From Geomonas oryzae (GTDB taxonomy: Bacteria; Desulfobacterota; Desulfuromonadia; Geobacterales; Geobacteraceae), in assembly GCF_004117875.1 (NCBI RefSeq), contig NZ_RAHW01000001.1, positions 992,001-1,056,000 on the forward strand: 64,000 nucleotides of DNA. Reading direction: 5' to 3'. The notes under the pieces are model-generated. The model made no database searches, had not been told where the DNA came from, and saw only the letters and a list, made by a program, of their open reading frames with translations. This document shows, piece by piece, positions 1 through 9,056 of the stretch (positions are counted from its first letter, which is position 1; each line of letters starts with the position of its first letter). A program made the translations under genes and the position numbers.

Positions 1-780
1 GGCGGAGGTCCCAGACAGGGTGGCTCCGGTGAGAACGATCACCTTGGAGCCTGCCGGGCCCGTGGCGGTGAAGGTGAACGCCTGGGTGCTGCCGTCAGGG
101 ACGGTCTGCTTGGTCACGTCGACGAACGCGCCGCTATAGACCGAGACGTTGCCCGCTACGGTGGCGACCCCGGCATTGCACTTGGACGGTGAGCCGTTGC
201 TGACGTCGCCGGGGCCGGTGCAGACGTTTCCGGGGTTTTGCCAGTAGGTCACGACGTAGGGGATCCTGAGGGCGCCGGTGCTGTCACCGGTACAGAGAAC
301 CTTTATCTCGTCGACGGTCGTGGTGAAGTTGGCCCCACCCTTGAAATCGCCGCAGCCGTCTCCGTCCAGGTTGAGCCACGGGCTCGGGGTGGTGGGGAAG
401 GTGGCTACGGAGCAGATGTTCCCCGGAGTGGTGTCACGCGGATCGTTTCCCTGCTGCCCGACGAAGAAGCCGACGTCGTAGCGGTCGGTGTTGGTGCCGG
501 AGAGCCCGAGTTCCACCTTGAAACGGAAGTCGCCCCCCAGGGTGCAAAACGGTGGGGTGTTGGCCTGAGCCGTGAACACGGGGGCTATGGTGAATTCCCC
601 GGCGGTGCAGTTAAGGCCGCCGGTGCGGTAGCCGACGCAGGTCTGATCCTGCCACGCACTGGTGGTGAGAGCCTGACCGAGGGAGGGCGCGGCCATGACG
701 CAGAAAAGAGCGGCAAGGGAGGCGCGACGCCATGATCGTAACCCGGAATGGCTTTTTTGTTTGTGGAAACATTTGAGCAT
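1..780 (-). CDS. Secreted protein, C-terminus cut by window edge
   Basis: An open frame runs from an ATG at 780 off the left edge, giving 260 residues with no stop in the window. An AGGAG ribosome site sits about 7 nt upstream. The N-terminus is basic, then a hydrophobic stretch (SLAALFCVMAAPSLGQA) looks like a signal peptide, so export is expected. Cysteines occur in CVGY, LNCTAG, FCTLGG and NICS. A later stretch, TKQTVPDGSTQAFTFTA, resembles the start of prealbumin/SpaA-like beta-sandwich repeats. The gene follows the giant outer-membrane protein on the same strand by about 128 bp and is probably the last visible member of that operon. That gap holds a GC-rich inverted repeat without a clear U-tract. 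I do not recognise a specific function; a surface or periplasmic structural protein is an inference. Confidence 0.75.
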   Translation of the reverse strand, partial: MLKCFHKQKSHSGLRSWRRASLAALFCVMAAPSLGQALTTSAWQDQTCVGYRTGGLNCTAGEFTIAPVFTAQANTPPFCTLGGDFRFKVELGLSGTNTDRYDVGFFVGQQGNDPRDTTPGNICSVATFPTTPSPWLNLDGDGCGDFKGGANFTTTVDEIKVLCTGDSTGALRIPYVVTYWQNPGNVCTGPGDVSNGSPSKCNAGVATVAGNVSVYSGAFVDVTKQTVPDGSTQAFTFTATGPAGSKVIVLTGATLSGTSA

Positions 781-908
781 CTACTTCTCCTACAGGTAAA
801 GCCGCGAGGGAGCCCCTTACCCGGCCTGAGGCCGCCCTCGCGCGCTTCCCAGTCACAGCTTATATGCGCAGGGACGGAGGGCGAGGGGGTAACGACGGTC
901 TGCTGGTG

Positions 909-3900
909 TTACTCGCCGCGATTCAGCGCGGCCAGCCCTTCCTTCACGCTGTTCTGGTCGAACTTGAAGCGGAACTGGACGAAGGGGCCTTGGGCTGTGT
1001 AGTTCGCGGCAGAGAAATCCGCATCGCGGAAGCCGAGCAGGTTGTAGCCCAGGCTGAGCCACGCGTTCTGCATCACGTTGCAGCCGACCGAGGCGCCCAG
1101 GCTGTAATTCGCCTGGCGGGCCTGCCAGTTGTGCAGCACCGAGCTGCGTATCCCGATGTCCCAGGTGTCGCTCAGGTCGTGGCGCCCCTCGATGCCGATA
1201 AGATCGGTGTAGCCGCTGAAATCGTCGTCGTCCAGTTGTTCCAAAACGTACTTCGCGCCGTACTGAAGCGAAAGCTGGTTGCGCTTGTCCGGGCGGAAGT
1301 TCGCGTTCAGGTTGTTGATTATCCTTTTGCCCTGGGTCGAGCTCCCGCTGCTCTTTGCGTCCTTGAAGGTCAGGTCGAGGCGGTCGAGCACGATCCAGCG
1401 GGTGACCGGCGGCCGGTACGCCATCCCCAGCCGCAGATCGGCATCGGTGGTACGGGAACCGTCGATGCCTCTGGTCTGCAGCACCTGCAGCCTTCCGGTC
1501 CAACCCCAGTAGAGTCCCTGCTCGTTGGTGAGTCCGGAGATGAGCCCCCATTTGTCTTCGCTCTCCCCGTCGCGGTACTCGATCCGGTTGGACCACAGGA
1601 GTCTCTTCTCCTGGTAGGTGGCGCCGAGCGATACGGCGCTGAAGTCCTCGCCGCCCGAGGCGCTGGGGACCTTGGCGTCGAACTGGTAGCCGGTGCTCCT
1701 GCGGATGGTCTGGTTGCGGTCGAGGCCGCCGTCGACGGACCAGAAGCTGTTCACCTGCCACCTCTGGGCAAGTCCTACGGTAGCGAAGGTCCTCTGGTCG
1801 TTTTCTTTGCGGTCGCTGCCGACCGAGCTCGAGAAGGTCCCGCCGGTCCAGGGGGTGGATTTCATCCCGACCCTGGTGGTGTTGGTATCCGAGGTATCGC
1901 CGCTGGTGAGTTCCTGCTGGGCGAAGAGCAGCAGCGACGGCATGACCTGGAAGTCGGCGCCCAACACGGTACGGGTAGGATAGTCCGCGTTGTTGTTCTT
2001 GCTAAGCAGTGCCTGCTCATGCTCGGCACGCAGGGTCAGGCGCTGGTTCAGGGTCTTCCAGCTTCCCCCCACGGTACCCAGCACCGAGGTGGCGTTGTTG
2101 CCGCCAGCCAGGGTGTCGTTGGCGTAGCGCAATCCCGCTTTCCCGGTGAACTCCTTATCGGCGTAGCCTGCCTGCGCCTCGACAAAATCCCTGATGCTGT
2201 CGCCGATCAGGTTGTACTGGCGGTAGAACTGGCTTTCCAGGGTGAACCTCTCGCTCAGCCGGTAGCTTCCCTCGGCGCCGAACTTGCGGGTGCCGGACTC
2301 GGTCCCCTTCTGCTGTCCCAGGCCGAACCCTTCCTGCTGTTCACGGTAGTACGCCTTTCCCTCGAGCTTCTGATCGATGTGGGTGATCTCCGCCAGGTAG
2401 GCGTTGCCGCTCTCCTTCTCCAGCGGGGTGTCGCGCCTGGACGTGGCGATTTCGGCGCGCGCCTTGGTACCCGGCCCGACGTTCATGCTGGCGTCGGCGC
2501 CGTAGAGCGTGCTGTCCCCGCTTATGTGCCCCTCGCGGATGTAGCTTCCCCCGATGCGCAGGTTGCCGTCCATGAGCTTCACGCCGGCCCGCCCGCCGTA
2601 GGTGAGTGCTTCGCCGCCGGCATCGTTCACCTCGTAGTCGACGACGATGTAGACCGGGTTCAACTGGTCGTCCTTGCTGAAGACCGGGCTCTTGAAGAAG
2701 ATGGTCCCCGCTTCGTAATCGATGCTGTAGTCGATGAACCGGGAGAGTGTGCGGCTTTCGACCACGCGTTCGCTGTGGAAGCGGTCGCGGGATTCGATGG
2801 CGATCTGCTCGGAGTTGATCACCAGTCCTTTGCGGCTCAGGCGATAAAGGCCGGAGGTGCCGTCGCCGCGCAACTCGTCCTTGACGAAGGACTGGCCGGT
2901 CTCGCTGCCGAAGGCGGTCACCTCATATTCCCTGGAGCGGTATTCGGTCTTCACTCCGTTCAGCCTGCGGCTGTAGCGGGAGAGCTCGGTGACCGACAGG
3001 CCGGTGTCGAAGTCGCCGAAGACGGCGCTGAACTGGTCGCGCTCCACCTTCAGGAAGAGTTTCCTCTGGCTGGAGGCGTCGTAGGCCTGGGCCGTCGCGT
3101 CGCCGTAGAGCGTGTAGAAGGCGTTAGGGTCGATGTTCTGGAACAGCGAGTTACCGTTCGGACCGGTGCTCTTCTTGGCGCTGTCGTAGGACATGGTGAG
3201 GAGCCACTCCCCCTTGATGCTCCCCTTGGCGTAGAAGGCGAGGCGCTCGTCGTCGTAGAGGTGCTCGTCGGCCCCGGCATCCTTTAGGTTCTGCATGTGG
3301 CCGGTCACGGTATTGTAGCCGACGGTCCCCTCGGCAAGGCCGACCAGGATCCAGTCGCGCATCTTCGGTTTCACGTAGGTCTCCACATCCAGGGTCGCCT
3401 TGTTGTAGGAGAGCTGGGTGCGATACGCGCCGCTTGCGGTAACCGGCTGGAACTTGATCCACCCCTGGGCATCCACCGAGGCGAGGCCGCTGCCTGCGCT
3501 GACCGCGATGGTGCCGGGCTCGATGTAGGGGCGCAGTTCACCACCTTTGAGCACGAGCTGGGCGTTTGCCGGAACCGGCTTGCCGTCCTGGTCCATGAGC
3601 TCGATGCGCACCATGACCGGGGTCCTGCCGTCGGCGACGTTACCGTCCGCCGAGACGAGGCGCAGGGCGGCGATCTCCCCGGTTCTGATCACTTTCACGC
3701 TCTGGTCGAAGCGGGCCGTGCCGAAGGTGTCCGTCCCCTTGAGCTGGAGGACGTGCTCGCCCTTGTCACCGAAGTCCAGGCCGATGTAGGTGTAGAGGCT
3801 CTTGTCGCTCTCCCTGTCTTTCAGCTTGAAGCCGATCTTGTCAGCCGGGATGGTCTGACCGTCCAGGATCAGTACCGGGGTGAGGGCCGAGTTGAGCACG

Positions 3901-6900
3901 ACCTGAACCGCGTTGATCTGAGAGGCGAGCACGGTGCCGTCGGCGAGGGACAGGATGCCTTCCTTCTCGGTTACGTGCAGGTCGTTCGACTTCTCTTGGC
4001 CGGCAACGGCCTTTCCTTTGGCGACTTTTTCCTCGAACTCGACGCTGGTCTCCTCGTTCGTTTTCGCCGGGGTCTGTGCAGCCTGGGGCTGCGGCGCGAC
4101 ATCGGGGCGGTTGATCTCTTCCATGCTGTCGGAGAGTTCCGCAGTGGCGCTCAGCGTCTTAATCGCCTTTCCGGCGGCGTCGCAGATCCGGATGGTGACG
4201 TTGGTGTTGGAGTTCTCCTCCTTGACGTCGGGGTCGAGGAGCGACTGCAGACGCAGGTCGAATTTGCCGTCCTCCGGGAGCTTGTCGAAGTGGTACACAA
4301 GCTCGGTGTCGGTGACCTTGGGGTCGGCGGTTTCGCTCGCGCACAGGCGGGAGGTGCCGTTCATGTAGAGGAGGCTCTTCGGAAGCGCGAGGTTCACCGT
4401 GACGTTCTTGAGCGCCTGGTCCATGCCGGCCAGCTTGATGCGGTGGTGCACGACACCCTCGTTGAGGGCCGCGTAGAGCTCGACGTGCTCGGCCTTGAGG
4501 GCAGCGGCTGCGGCGGCGGCAGGTGCGGCCTTGGCTGTCGAGGCTGTCGTGGCTGTCGTAGCTGTCGGACTGGTCGGACTGGTCGGACTGGTCGGACTGG
4601 CGGCAGCTGCAGCTGCAGACGCTGCCTGGGCTGCCTGGGCTGCCTGGGCTACCTGGGCTACCTGGGCTACCGCTGCCGGTACGGTTGTGGCGGCCGGTGC
4701 GGGTGCAGCCGCACTTGCCACCGCAGGTGCGGCGGCCGGTTTGCTCCCGGCCAGCGGCTGCTTCTTCACGCCGCTTCTGTCTTTCACCATGGTCACCCGG
4801 CTGGTCTGCACCTGTCGGGAGAGCGAAACCTTCACTTCCACACGACGGTTCTGCGCGCGCCCGGCTTCGGTCCGGTTGCTCGCTACCGGCTCCTTCTCGC
4901 CCCGCCCGGTAAGATAAAGCGCCTCAGGCGGAAGGTGCAGCGCGGCGGTCAGGTAACGCCCGACGTTCTTCGCGCGTGCGAAGGAGAGGACGGTGTTGTC
5001 CGCATAGACGGCGCGGCTGCGCGGGGAGATGCGGACCTGGTCGGTGTGCCCGGTCACGTCGATCCGGTCGATATTGTATTGCTTGAGTAGGTCGGCCAGC
5101 GCTGCGAGCTGCTTGCGGTCCTCTTCGTTCAGTTCGGCGCCGAAGGTCGGGAAATGCGGGCGCAGCACCATCGGCGGCAGCGAAACGCGGCTCTCTTCAC
5201 GCACGAGGGTAAGCATGTTGTCTGCCTCGGGGGCGACGACATCCTTGGCGTCGGGGGCGTCGAAGGTGAGGGCCGCCCTCGTCTGCAGTGAACCCGGAGC
5301 GGCACCATCGATGCCTGCCTTGAAACGCAGCTCTTTGCTCCAGGTCGCGTCGGCTGCACCGAGTTCGAAGACGAGGCCGTTGCCGGTGATCTCTGGATCG
5401 CTTTGTGGCATGCCGCTCAGGTTGCTGCTTCCCTTGCGGTAGATCACCCCCTGCGGCAGGGTGACAGCGAGACGCAACTTCTGAAGGGGCACACCAGCGG
5501 CCTGCATCGGTATCTGGTATTCGATGACCTCGCCGCTTTGGGTGCTGATCATCTCCAAGGCAACCTCGCCCTGGTACCTCGGATCCTCGTTCTGCGGGGT
5601 GGACGCGTTGGACGCGGGGGGGCCGGTGACTGCTGCGGGCCCGTTGGGCACTACAGTAGGTGCCGCGATCGGCGCTGCGGTCGGTGCTGCGGTCGGTGCT
5701 GCAGTCGGTGCTGCAGTCGGTGCTGCGGTCGGTGCTGCAGTCGGTGCTGCAGTCGGTGCTGCAGTCGGTGCTGCAGTCGACGAGGGGGTGTTGGCCTTGT
5801 CGCCCAGCCGGGAGAGGTAGAAGTCGGTGCGCCACATGGTGCCGCCTTGCAGCTCGGCGAACTGCGAGTAGGCACGCCCGGCGAAACGGCTGTTCTTCTC
5901 GCACTGCTGCACTTGGTAACCCTCTGGTAGTGAGTCGATGTCGAGCTGCACTACGTGCGTGCCCGAGGCCACTCCCTCGAAGTGGAACATGCCGCGCTTG
6001 TCACTCACCACGAAGGTGCCGTCCTCGAGGTAGATCCCGACTCCTTCCATCCCCTTCTTGTTGTCCTCGGGGTTCTCGCCGCAGGCGCCCACGAAGACGC
6101 GCCCCATGATGATGTTGCGGCTCTGCATGAACGGCTCCTGCACCGTTACGGAAGCGGTGGCCGGTGTCGCGCCGACGGCTGGTGTGCTCGTGGCGGAAGC
6201 GATGTTCACCGCGGTGCCTGGTCTCGCGCTTGTCCCGACCACGACGACATAACGCAGAAGTGCGGTGGTTTTCGGAGCGAGGTCCCCGATCCTGAAGGTC
6301 AGCGTGCTGCCGTCGGCGGAGATCGCGGGATCTGCTACGGCGGAGCCGTTCAGACGGACGGACCCCTTCTGGTAGCGGAACCCGGCGGGGAGCTTGTCGG
6401 TGATCACGGTGTTGAAAACGGTGCCGACCGAATCGGTGTTCTGCACCGCGACGTCGTAGCTCAGGTACTCGCCGGTGGAAACAACGCTCTTGCCGGCACT
6501 CTTCTTAAGCCAGAGGGTGCCGATCTTCGGATCGATCGGGAGGTCGACACGGATCGCGGGGCCCGCCGGTACCACGAAGACCTCACCGCGCGACCCCGGC
6601 TCCAGGATCTTATACGGCGCCCCGGAGAGGGTTTGCAGCTTCGCGGTGTCGACGGTGGAGGGGGCGGTGTAGCGGTCCGGCGTCGTTACCTTGAGGATGT
6701 AGTTGCCCGGAGCGACGTAAGGGAAGCGGTACCCCCCCGGGCTGAAAGCGTAGGTTCTCCCCTCGCTGTCGTGGGCGATGCCGCCGGATACGACTTTGTT
6801 CGGGAAGAGGTTGCCGGCGACGCCGTTGTCGCCCAGTACCGTAGCGCCAAGCCCGGTGCCGGCGTCGATGAGCTCAACGGTTACCCCGTCGACCGGTCGT

Positions 6901-7727
6901 CCGGTAACCGAATCGAAGACGATACCGAAGGGGTCGACGATGGCGGCAGCCGCAGAGCTGTCACTGCCGTCCATCTTGTCTACATACCGCGCCTTTATGT
7001 CGGAGGCCTCGGCCACGCTGAGAACGCCGTTGCCTGCGACTCCCGCCTGGGACGTGGTCTGGATGTAGCCGACGAAGATGCCGGTATCGGGACCGGTTTC
7101 CGTGAGCAGCAGGGTTTCGCTGTCGCCGGTAGCGGGATCGGTAATCGTCACCTTCACACTTTCGGCGCTTTCCCTGTCCAGGTTCTGGTCCGGATCGGTG
7201 ATCCTGACGAAGAGGGGTTCGCCGGCGTGGAACGTGTCGGACGCGGATAGCTGCACCGGCGTGGAGAGGTCGATGGTGCTCTCGGTTCCGGAGGTGACCG
7301 GTGCGGCGAGCTTGGCGAGCGTGCCGGTCGCGTCGTAGAAGGAGGTGGCTGGGACGGTGACGCTGCTCGCACCTGTCACGCCTGGGGAGTACTTGAGGAA
7401 CTCCGCGGTCGAACTGGTGCGTGCCATCACCGTCACAGTTACCTGGGTCGCAACTTCCGGAAGCTGGCTGCAACTGAAGGTGGCGCGGTTCACGATCCGG
7501 TCGCCGTTGACGGCGGCCAAACCCTCCCTTCCCCCGAACATCAGGAGAAGGGAGAGGATGAGAAGTGTCAGCGAGGCAGGGATGAGGCGCAGCTTCGGAC
7601 GCAACTCGAGGGCAGCCCGCGGCGCAGACGCACCGCGGCGAGGCCGGCGACTCTTAGCGCCGGCAAGCTCCCCGGCCCGAAGGCCGGGGAGACTGCTCAA
7701 GATGTTGCAGATCCGTTTCATCATCAC
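909..7727 (-). CDS. Giant DUF11/SdrB-like/OmpA-like outer-membrane protein
   Basis: About 2,270 residues. After an unusually long basic N-region comes a hydrophobic export segment (near residues 50-68). DUF11-type beta domains follow (one around 405-520), then an SdrB/carboxypeptidase-regulatory-like domain (about 535-650, begins GRVFVGACGEN). Next are an AAPT repeat tract (about 650-691), another DUF11-like stretch, an OmpA-like peptidoglycan-binding domain (about 850-970; VTGHTD, and NRRVEV at its end), and an Ala/Pro/Thr linker with VAQ, AAQ and SPT repeats (about 1010-1075). From about 1560 to the end there are many alternating aromatic/charged beta-strands, read as an outer-membrane barrel. 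The protein probably anchors to peptidoglycan and the outer membrane and displays or exports partners; that role is inferred. The start is uncertain: GTG 7727, ATG 7724 and ATG 7721 are adjacent with a poor ribosome site, and a palindrome lies in the first 20 codons. Confidence 0.85.
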   Translation of the reverse strand: MMMKRICNILSSLPGLRAGELAGAKSRRPRRGASAPRAALELRPKLRLIPASLTLLILSLLLMFGGREGLAAVNGDRIVNRATFSCSQLPEVATQVTVTVMARTSSTAEFLKYSPGVTGASSVTVPATSFYDATGTLAKLAAPVTSGTESTIDLSTPVQLSASDTFHAGEPLFVRITDPDQNLDRESAESVKVTITDPATGDSETLLLTETGPDTGIFVGYIQTTSQAGVAGNGVLSVAEASDIKARYVDKMDGSDSSAAAAIVDPFGIVFDSVTGRPVDGVTVELIDAGTGLGATVLGDNGVAGNLFPNKVVSGGIAHDSEGRTYAFSPGGYRFPYVAPGNYILKVTTPDRYTAPSTVDTAKLQTLSGAPYKILEPGSRGEVFVVPAGPAIRVDLPIDPKIGTLWLKKSAGKSVVSTGEYLSYDVAVQNTDSVGTVFNTVITDKLPAGFRYQKGSVRLNGSAVADPAISADGSTLTFRIGDLAPKTTALLRYVVVVGTSARPGTAVNIASATSTPAVGATPATASVTVQEPFMQSRNIIMGRVFVGACGENPEDNKKGMEGVGIYLEDGTFVVSDKRGMFHFEGVASGTHVVQLDIDSLPEGYQVQQCEKNSRFAGRAYSQFAELQGGTMWRTDFYLSRLGDKANTPSSTAAPTAAPTAAPTAAPTAAPTAAPTAAPTAAPTAAPIAAPTVVPNGPAAVTGPPASNASTPQNEDPRYQGEVALEMISTQSGEVIEYQIPMQAAGVPLQKLRLAVTLPQGVIYRKGSSNLSGMPQSDPEITGNGLVFELGAADATWSKELRFKAGIDGAAPGSLQTRAALTFDAPDAKDVVAPEADNMLTLVREESRVSLPPMVLRPHFPTFGAELNEEDRKQLAALADLLKQYNIDRIDVTGHTDQVRISPRSRAVYADNTVLSFARAKNVGRYLTAALHLPPEALYLTGRGEKEPVASNRTEAGRAQNRRVEVKVSLSRQVQTSRVTMVKDRSGVKKQPLAGSKPAAAPAVASAAAPAPAATTVPAAVAQVAQVAQAAQAAQAASAAAAAASPTSPTSPTSPTATTATTASTAKAAPAAAAAAALKAEHVELYAALNEGVVHHRIKLAGMDQALKNVTVNLALPKSLLYMNGTSRLCASETADPKVTDTELVYHFDKLPEDGKFDLRLQSLLDPDVKEENSNTNVTIRICDAAGKAIKTLSATAELSDSMEEINRPDVAPQPQAAQTPAKTNEETSVEFEEKVAKGKAVAGQEKSNDLHVTEKEGILSLADGTVLASQINAVQVVLNSALTPVLILDGQTIPADKIGFKLKDRESDKSLYTYIGLDFGDKGEHVLQLKGTDTFGTARFDQSVKVIRTGEIAALRLVSADGNVADGRTPVMVRIELMDQDGKPVPANAQLVLKGGELRPYIEPGTIAVSAGSGLASVDAQGWIKFQPVTASGAYRTQLSYNKATLDVETYVKPKMRDWILVGLAEGTVGYNTVTGHMQNLKDAGADEHLYDDERLAFYAKGSIKGEWLLTMSYDSAKKSTGPNGNSLFQNIDPNAFYTLYGDATAQAYDASSQRKLFLKVERDQFSAVFGDFDTGLSVTELSRYSRRLNGVKTEYRSREYEVTAFGSETGQSFVKDELRGDGTSGLYRLSRKGLVINSEQIAIESRDRFHSERVVESRTLSRFIDYSIDYEAGTIFFKSPVFSKDDQLNPVYIVVDYEVNDAGGEALTYGGRAGVKLMDGNLRIGGSYIREGHISGDSTLYGADASMNVGPGTKARAEIATSRRDTPLEKESGNAYLAEITHIDQKLEGKAYYREQQEGFGLGQQKGTESGTRKFGAEGSYRLSERFTLESQFYRQYNLIGDSIRDFVEAQAGYADKEFTGKAGLRYANDTLAGGNNATSVLGTVGGSWKTLNQRLTLRAEHEQALLSKNNNADYPTRTVLGADFQVMPSLLLFAQQELTSGDTSDTNTTRVGMKSTPWTGGTFSSSVGSDRKENDQRTFATVGLAQRWQVNSFWSVDGGLDRNQTIRRSTGYQFDAKVPSASGGEDFSAVSLGATYQEKRLLWSNRIEYRDGESEDKWGLISGLTNEQGLYWGWTGRLQVLQTRGIDGSRTTDADLRLGMAYRPPVTRWIVLDRLDLTFKDAKSSGSSTQGKRIINNLNANFRPDKRNQLSLQYGAKYVLEQLDDDDFSGYTDLIGIEGRHDLSDTWDIGIRSSVLHNWQARQANYSLGASVGCNVMQNAWLSLGYNLLGFRDADFSAANYTAQGPFVQFRFKFDQNSVKEGLAALNRGE

Positions 7728-7743
7728 GCTGCCGTTATGCTCC

Positions 7744-9003
7744 CTACTTGATCTTCACGCGGTAAGCCACGGCGACCCCTTTGCCGATCGGGATGGTTCC
7801 GGCGGTGGTGGCGTTGGCGCCATCTCCGACGTTGACGATCAGGTTCGGGGAGTTCACCGCCACGTAGCTCGCCTGGTTGGCGCCGATGGCGCCGGCGGCG
7901 ATGGTTGAGGCGACGGCGTTGGTGTCGATGTAGAAGATCGGACGGGAGCCGGTGTAAGCCGGCAGCGGATCGGTCACGTAGGCGGTCGGTATGTGGTCCG
8001 AGACCGCGCACGTGGTGAGGTCGAAGGTGCTGGACCCGCTGTTGGACACCTCGATGACGTACTCGATCACGTCATCCGGTTTCCCGGTAACCCCGCCGGT
8101 GAAGTAGGGAAGCGAACCCGCGCCGGTGTTCCCCTCGATGGAGGAGTTGTAGTGCGGGGTACCGCTGCCGGTGACCGGCGACGTCACGTTCCTGGAGTAC
8201 TTCTGGAAGGTGATGGTCGGCGGCGTGGAGGTCCACTTGTTTGCCGGCGCGGTGGTGGCGGAATTGGTCGGGAAGTTGGTGGCCGTGACCTCCGCCTTCA
8301 CCGTGGTGGTGATGTCCAGGCCGAGCGTGGCGATGGTGCCGGGCTTCGCGGTGAGGGTCACCTCCTGGCGCTCGCCTATCTGCACGCCGGCACCGAGGAC
8401 ATCGGCCGGGGCGATCGCCTGGGTGTTGGCCCAGTTGATGGTGAAGGTGTTGTTCGCCGAGTTGTACTGGGTCGAGGTCACCTTCGGGGTGTAGGTGTGG
8501 CTGTTCACCGTGAAGACGATGATGTCGTTCACGGCGATGCCGTTCACCTCGGCGTCGGCGGTGACGGCGCCCCCGATCGGTGCCGGGACCACGATGGAGG
8601 TGGTGGTGCCGGTGCCGGCGGTGATGGTCGCTCCGAGTTTGATGCTGGTGCCGCCGGTAACGGTTGCACCGGTGGTGTTGCTCGCAGCCGCCACGGACGG
8701 CGTGACGGTGTAGTCAGCCGGGCCGTTTGCGGACGAAGTTACCGTGACGGTGTTCGAGATGGCGGGGGTGTCGGGGCCCTGGTAGGCGCCGCTGCCGCTG
8801 GTGATGGTGACGTTGGGGAGCGACGGCACCAGGTCGACCTTGACCGTGACCGAGCTCTCGGCGGTGAGCCCCCCGTTATAGGAAAGGACCGCCTTGTTCA
8901 CGATGGCGGTATTGGCGGCCGTGCTGGCGAACGCAGCCTGGGCGCACAACACCGCCGTAGCGGCCAGCGCGGGCGCCAGCCACTTCTTGCCGAAAAACTT
9001 CAT
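7744..9003 (-). CDS. Secreted DUF11-type surface protein, 419 aa
   Basis: It starts with a clear signal peptide (MKFFGKKWLAPALAATAVLC, cleaved near ASTAANT). The mature part is rich in Thr, Ser, Val, Ala and Gly and has repeated beta-strand patterns. A DUF11-like domain lies in the last third (VIEYVIEVSNSGSSTFDLTTC, then DHIPTAYV); this family also occurs in bacterial surface proteins. It ends VAVAYRVKIK, like the 165- and 487-residue proteins upstream, so the three look like related beta-sandwich modules. The stop lies 16 bp before the giant outer-membrane protein on the same strand, so co-transcription and a joint cell-surface structure are likely. The exact role is unknown. Confidence 0.85.
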   Translation of the reverse strand: MKFFGKKWLAPALAATAVLCAQAAFASTAANTAIVNKAVLSYNGGLTAESSVTVKVDLVPSLPNVTITSGSGAYQGPDTPAISNTVTVTSSANGPADYTVTPSVAAASNTTGATVTGGTSIKLGATITAGTGTTTSIVVPAPIGGAVTADAEVNGIAVNDIIVFTVNSHTYTPKVTSTQYNSANNTFTINWANTQAIAPADVLGAGVQIGERQEVTLTAKPGTIATLGLDITTTVKAEVTATNFPTNSATTAPANKWTSTPPTITFQKYSRNVTSPVTGSGTPHYNSSIEGNTGAGSLPYFTGGVTGKPDDVIEYVIEVSNSGSSTFDLTTCAVSDHIPTAYVTDPLPAYTGSRPIFYIDTNAVASTIAAGAIGANQASYVAVNSPNLIVNVGDGANATTAGTIPIGKGVAVAYRVKIK

Positions 9004-9056
9004 GGGATGCCTCCTGCGGCGTCCCGGTCACCATGGCGACCGGGACGCCCGAACGG

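Noticed and set aside
864..3287. Long plus-strand open frame opposite the giant outer-membrane gene (others at 3297-5090 and 5955-7250)
   Set aside because: They mirror a high-GC minus-strand gene with clear domains, contain no recognisable domains themselves and lack ribosome sites.
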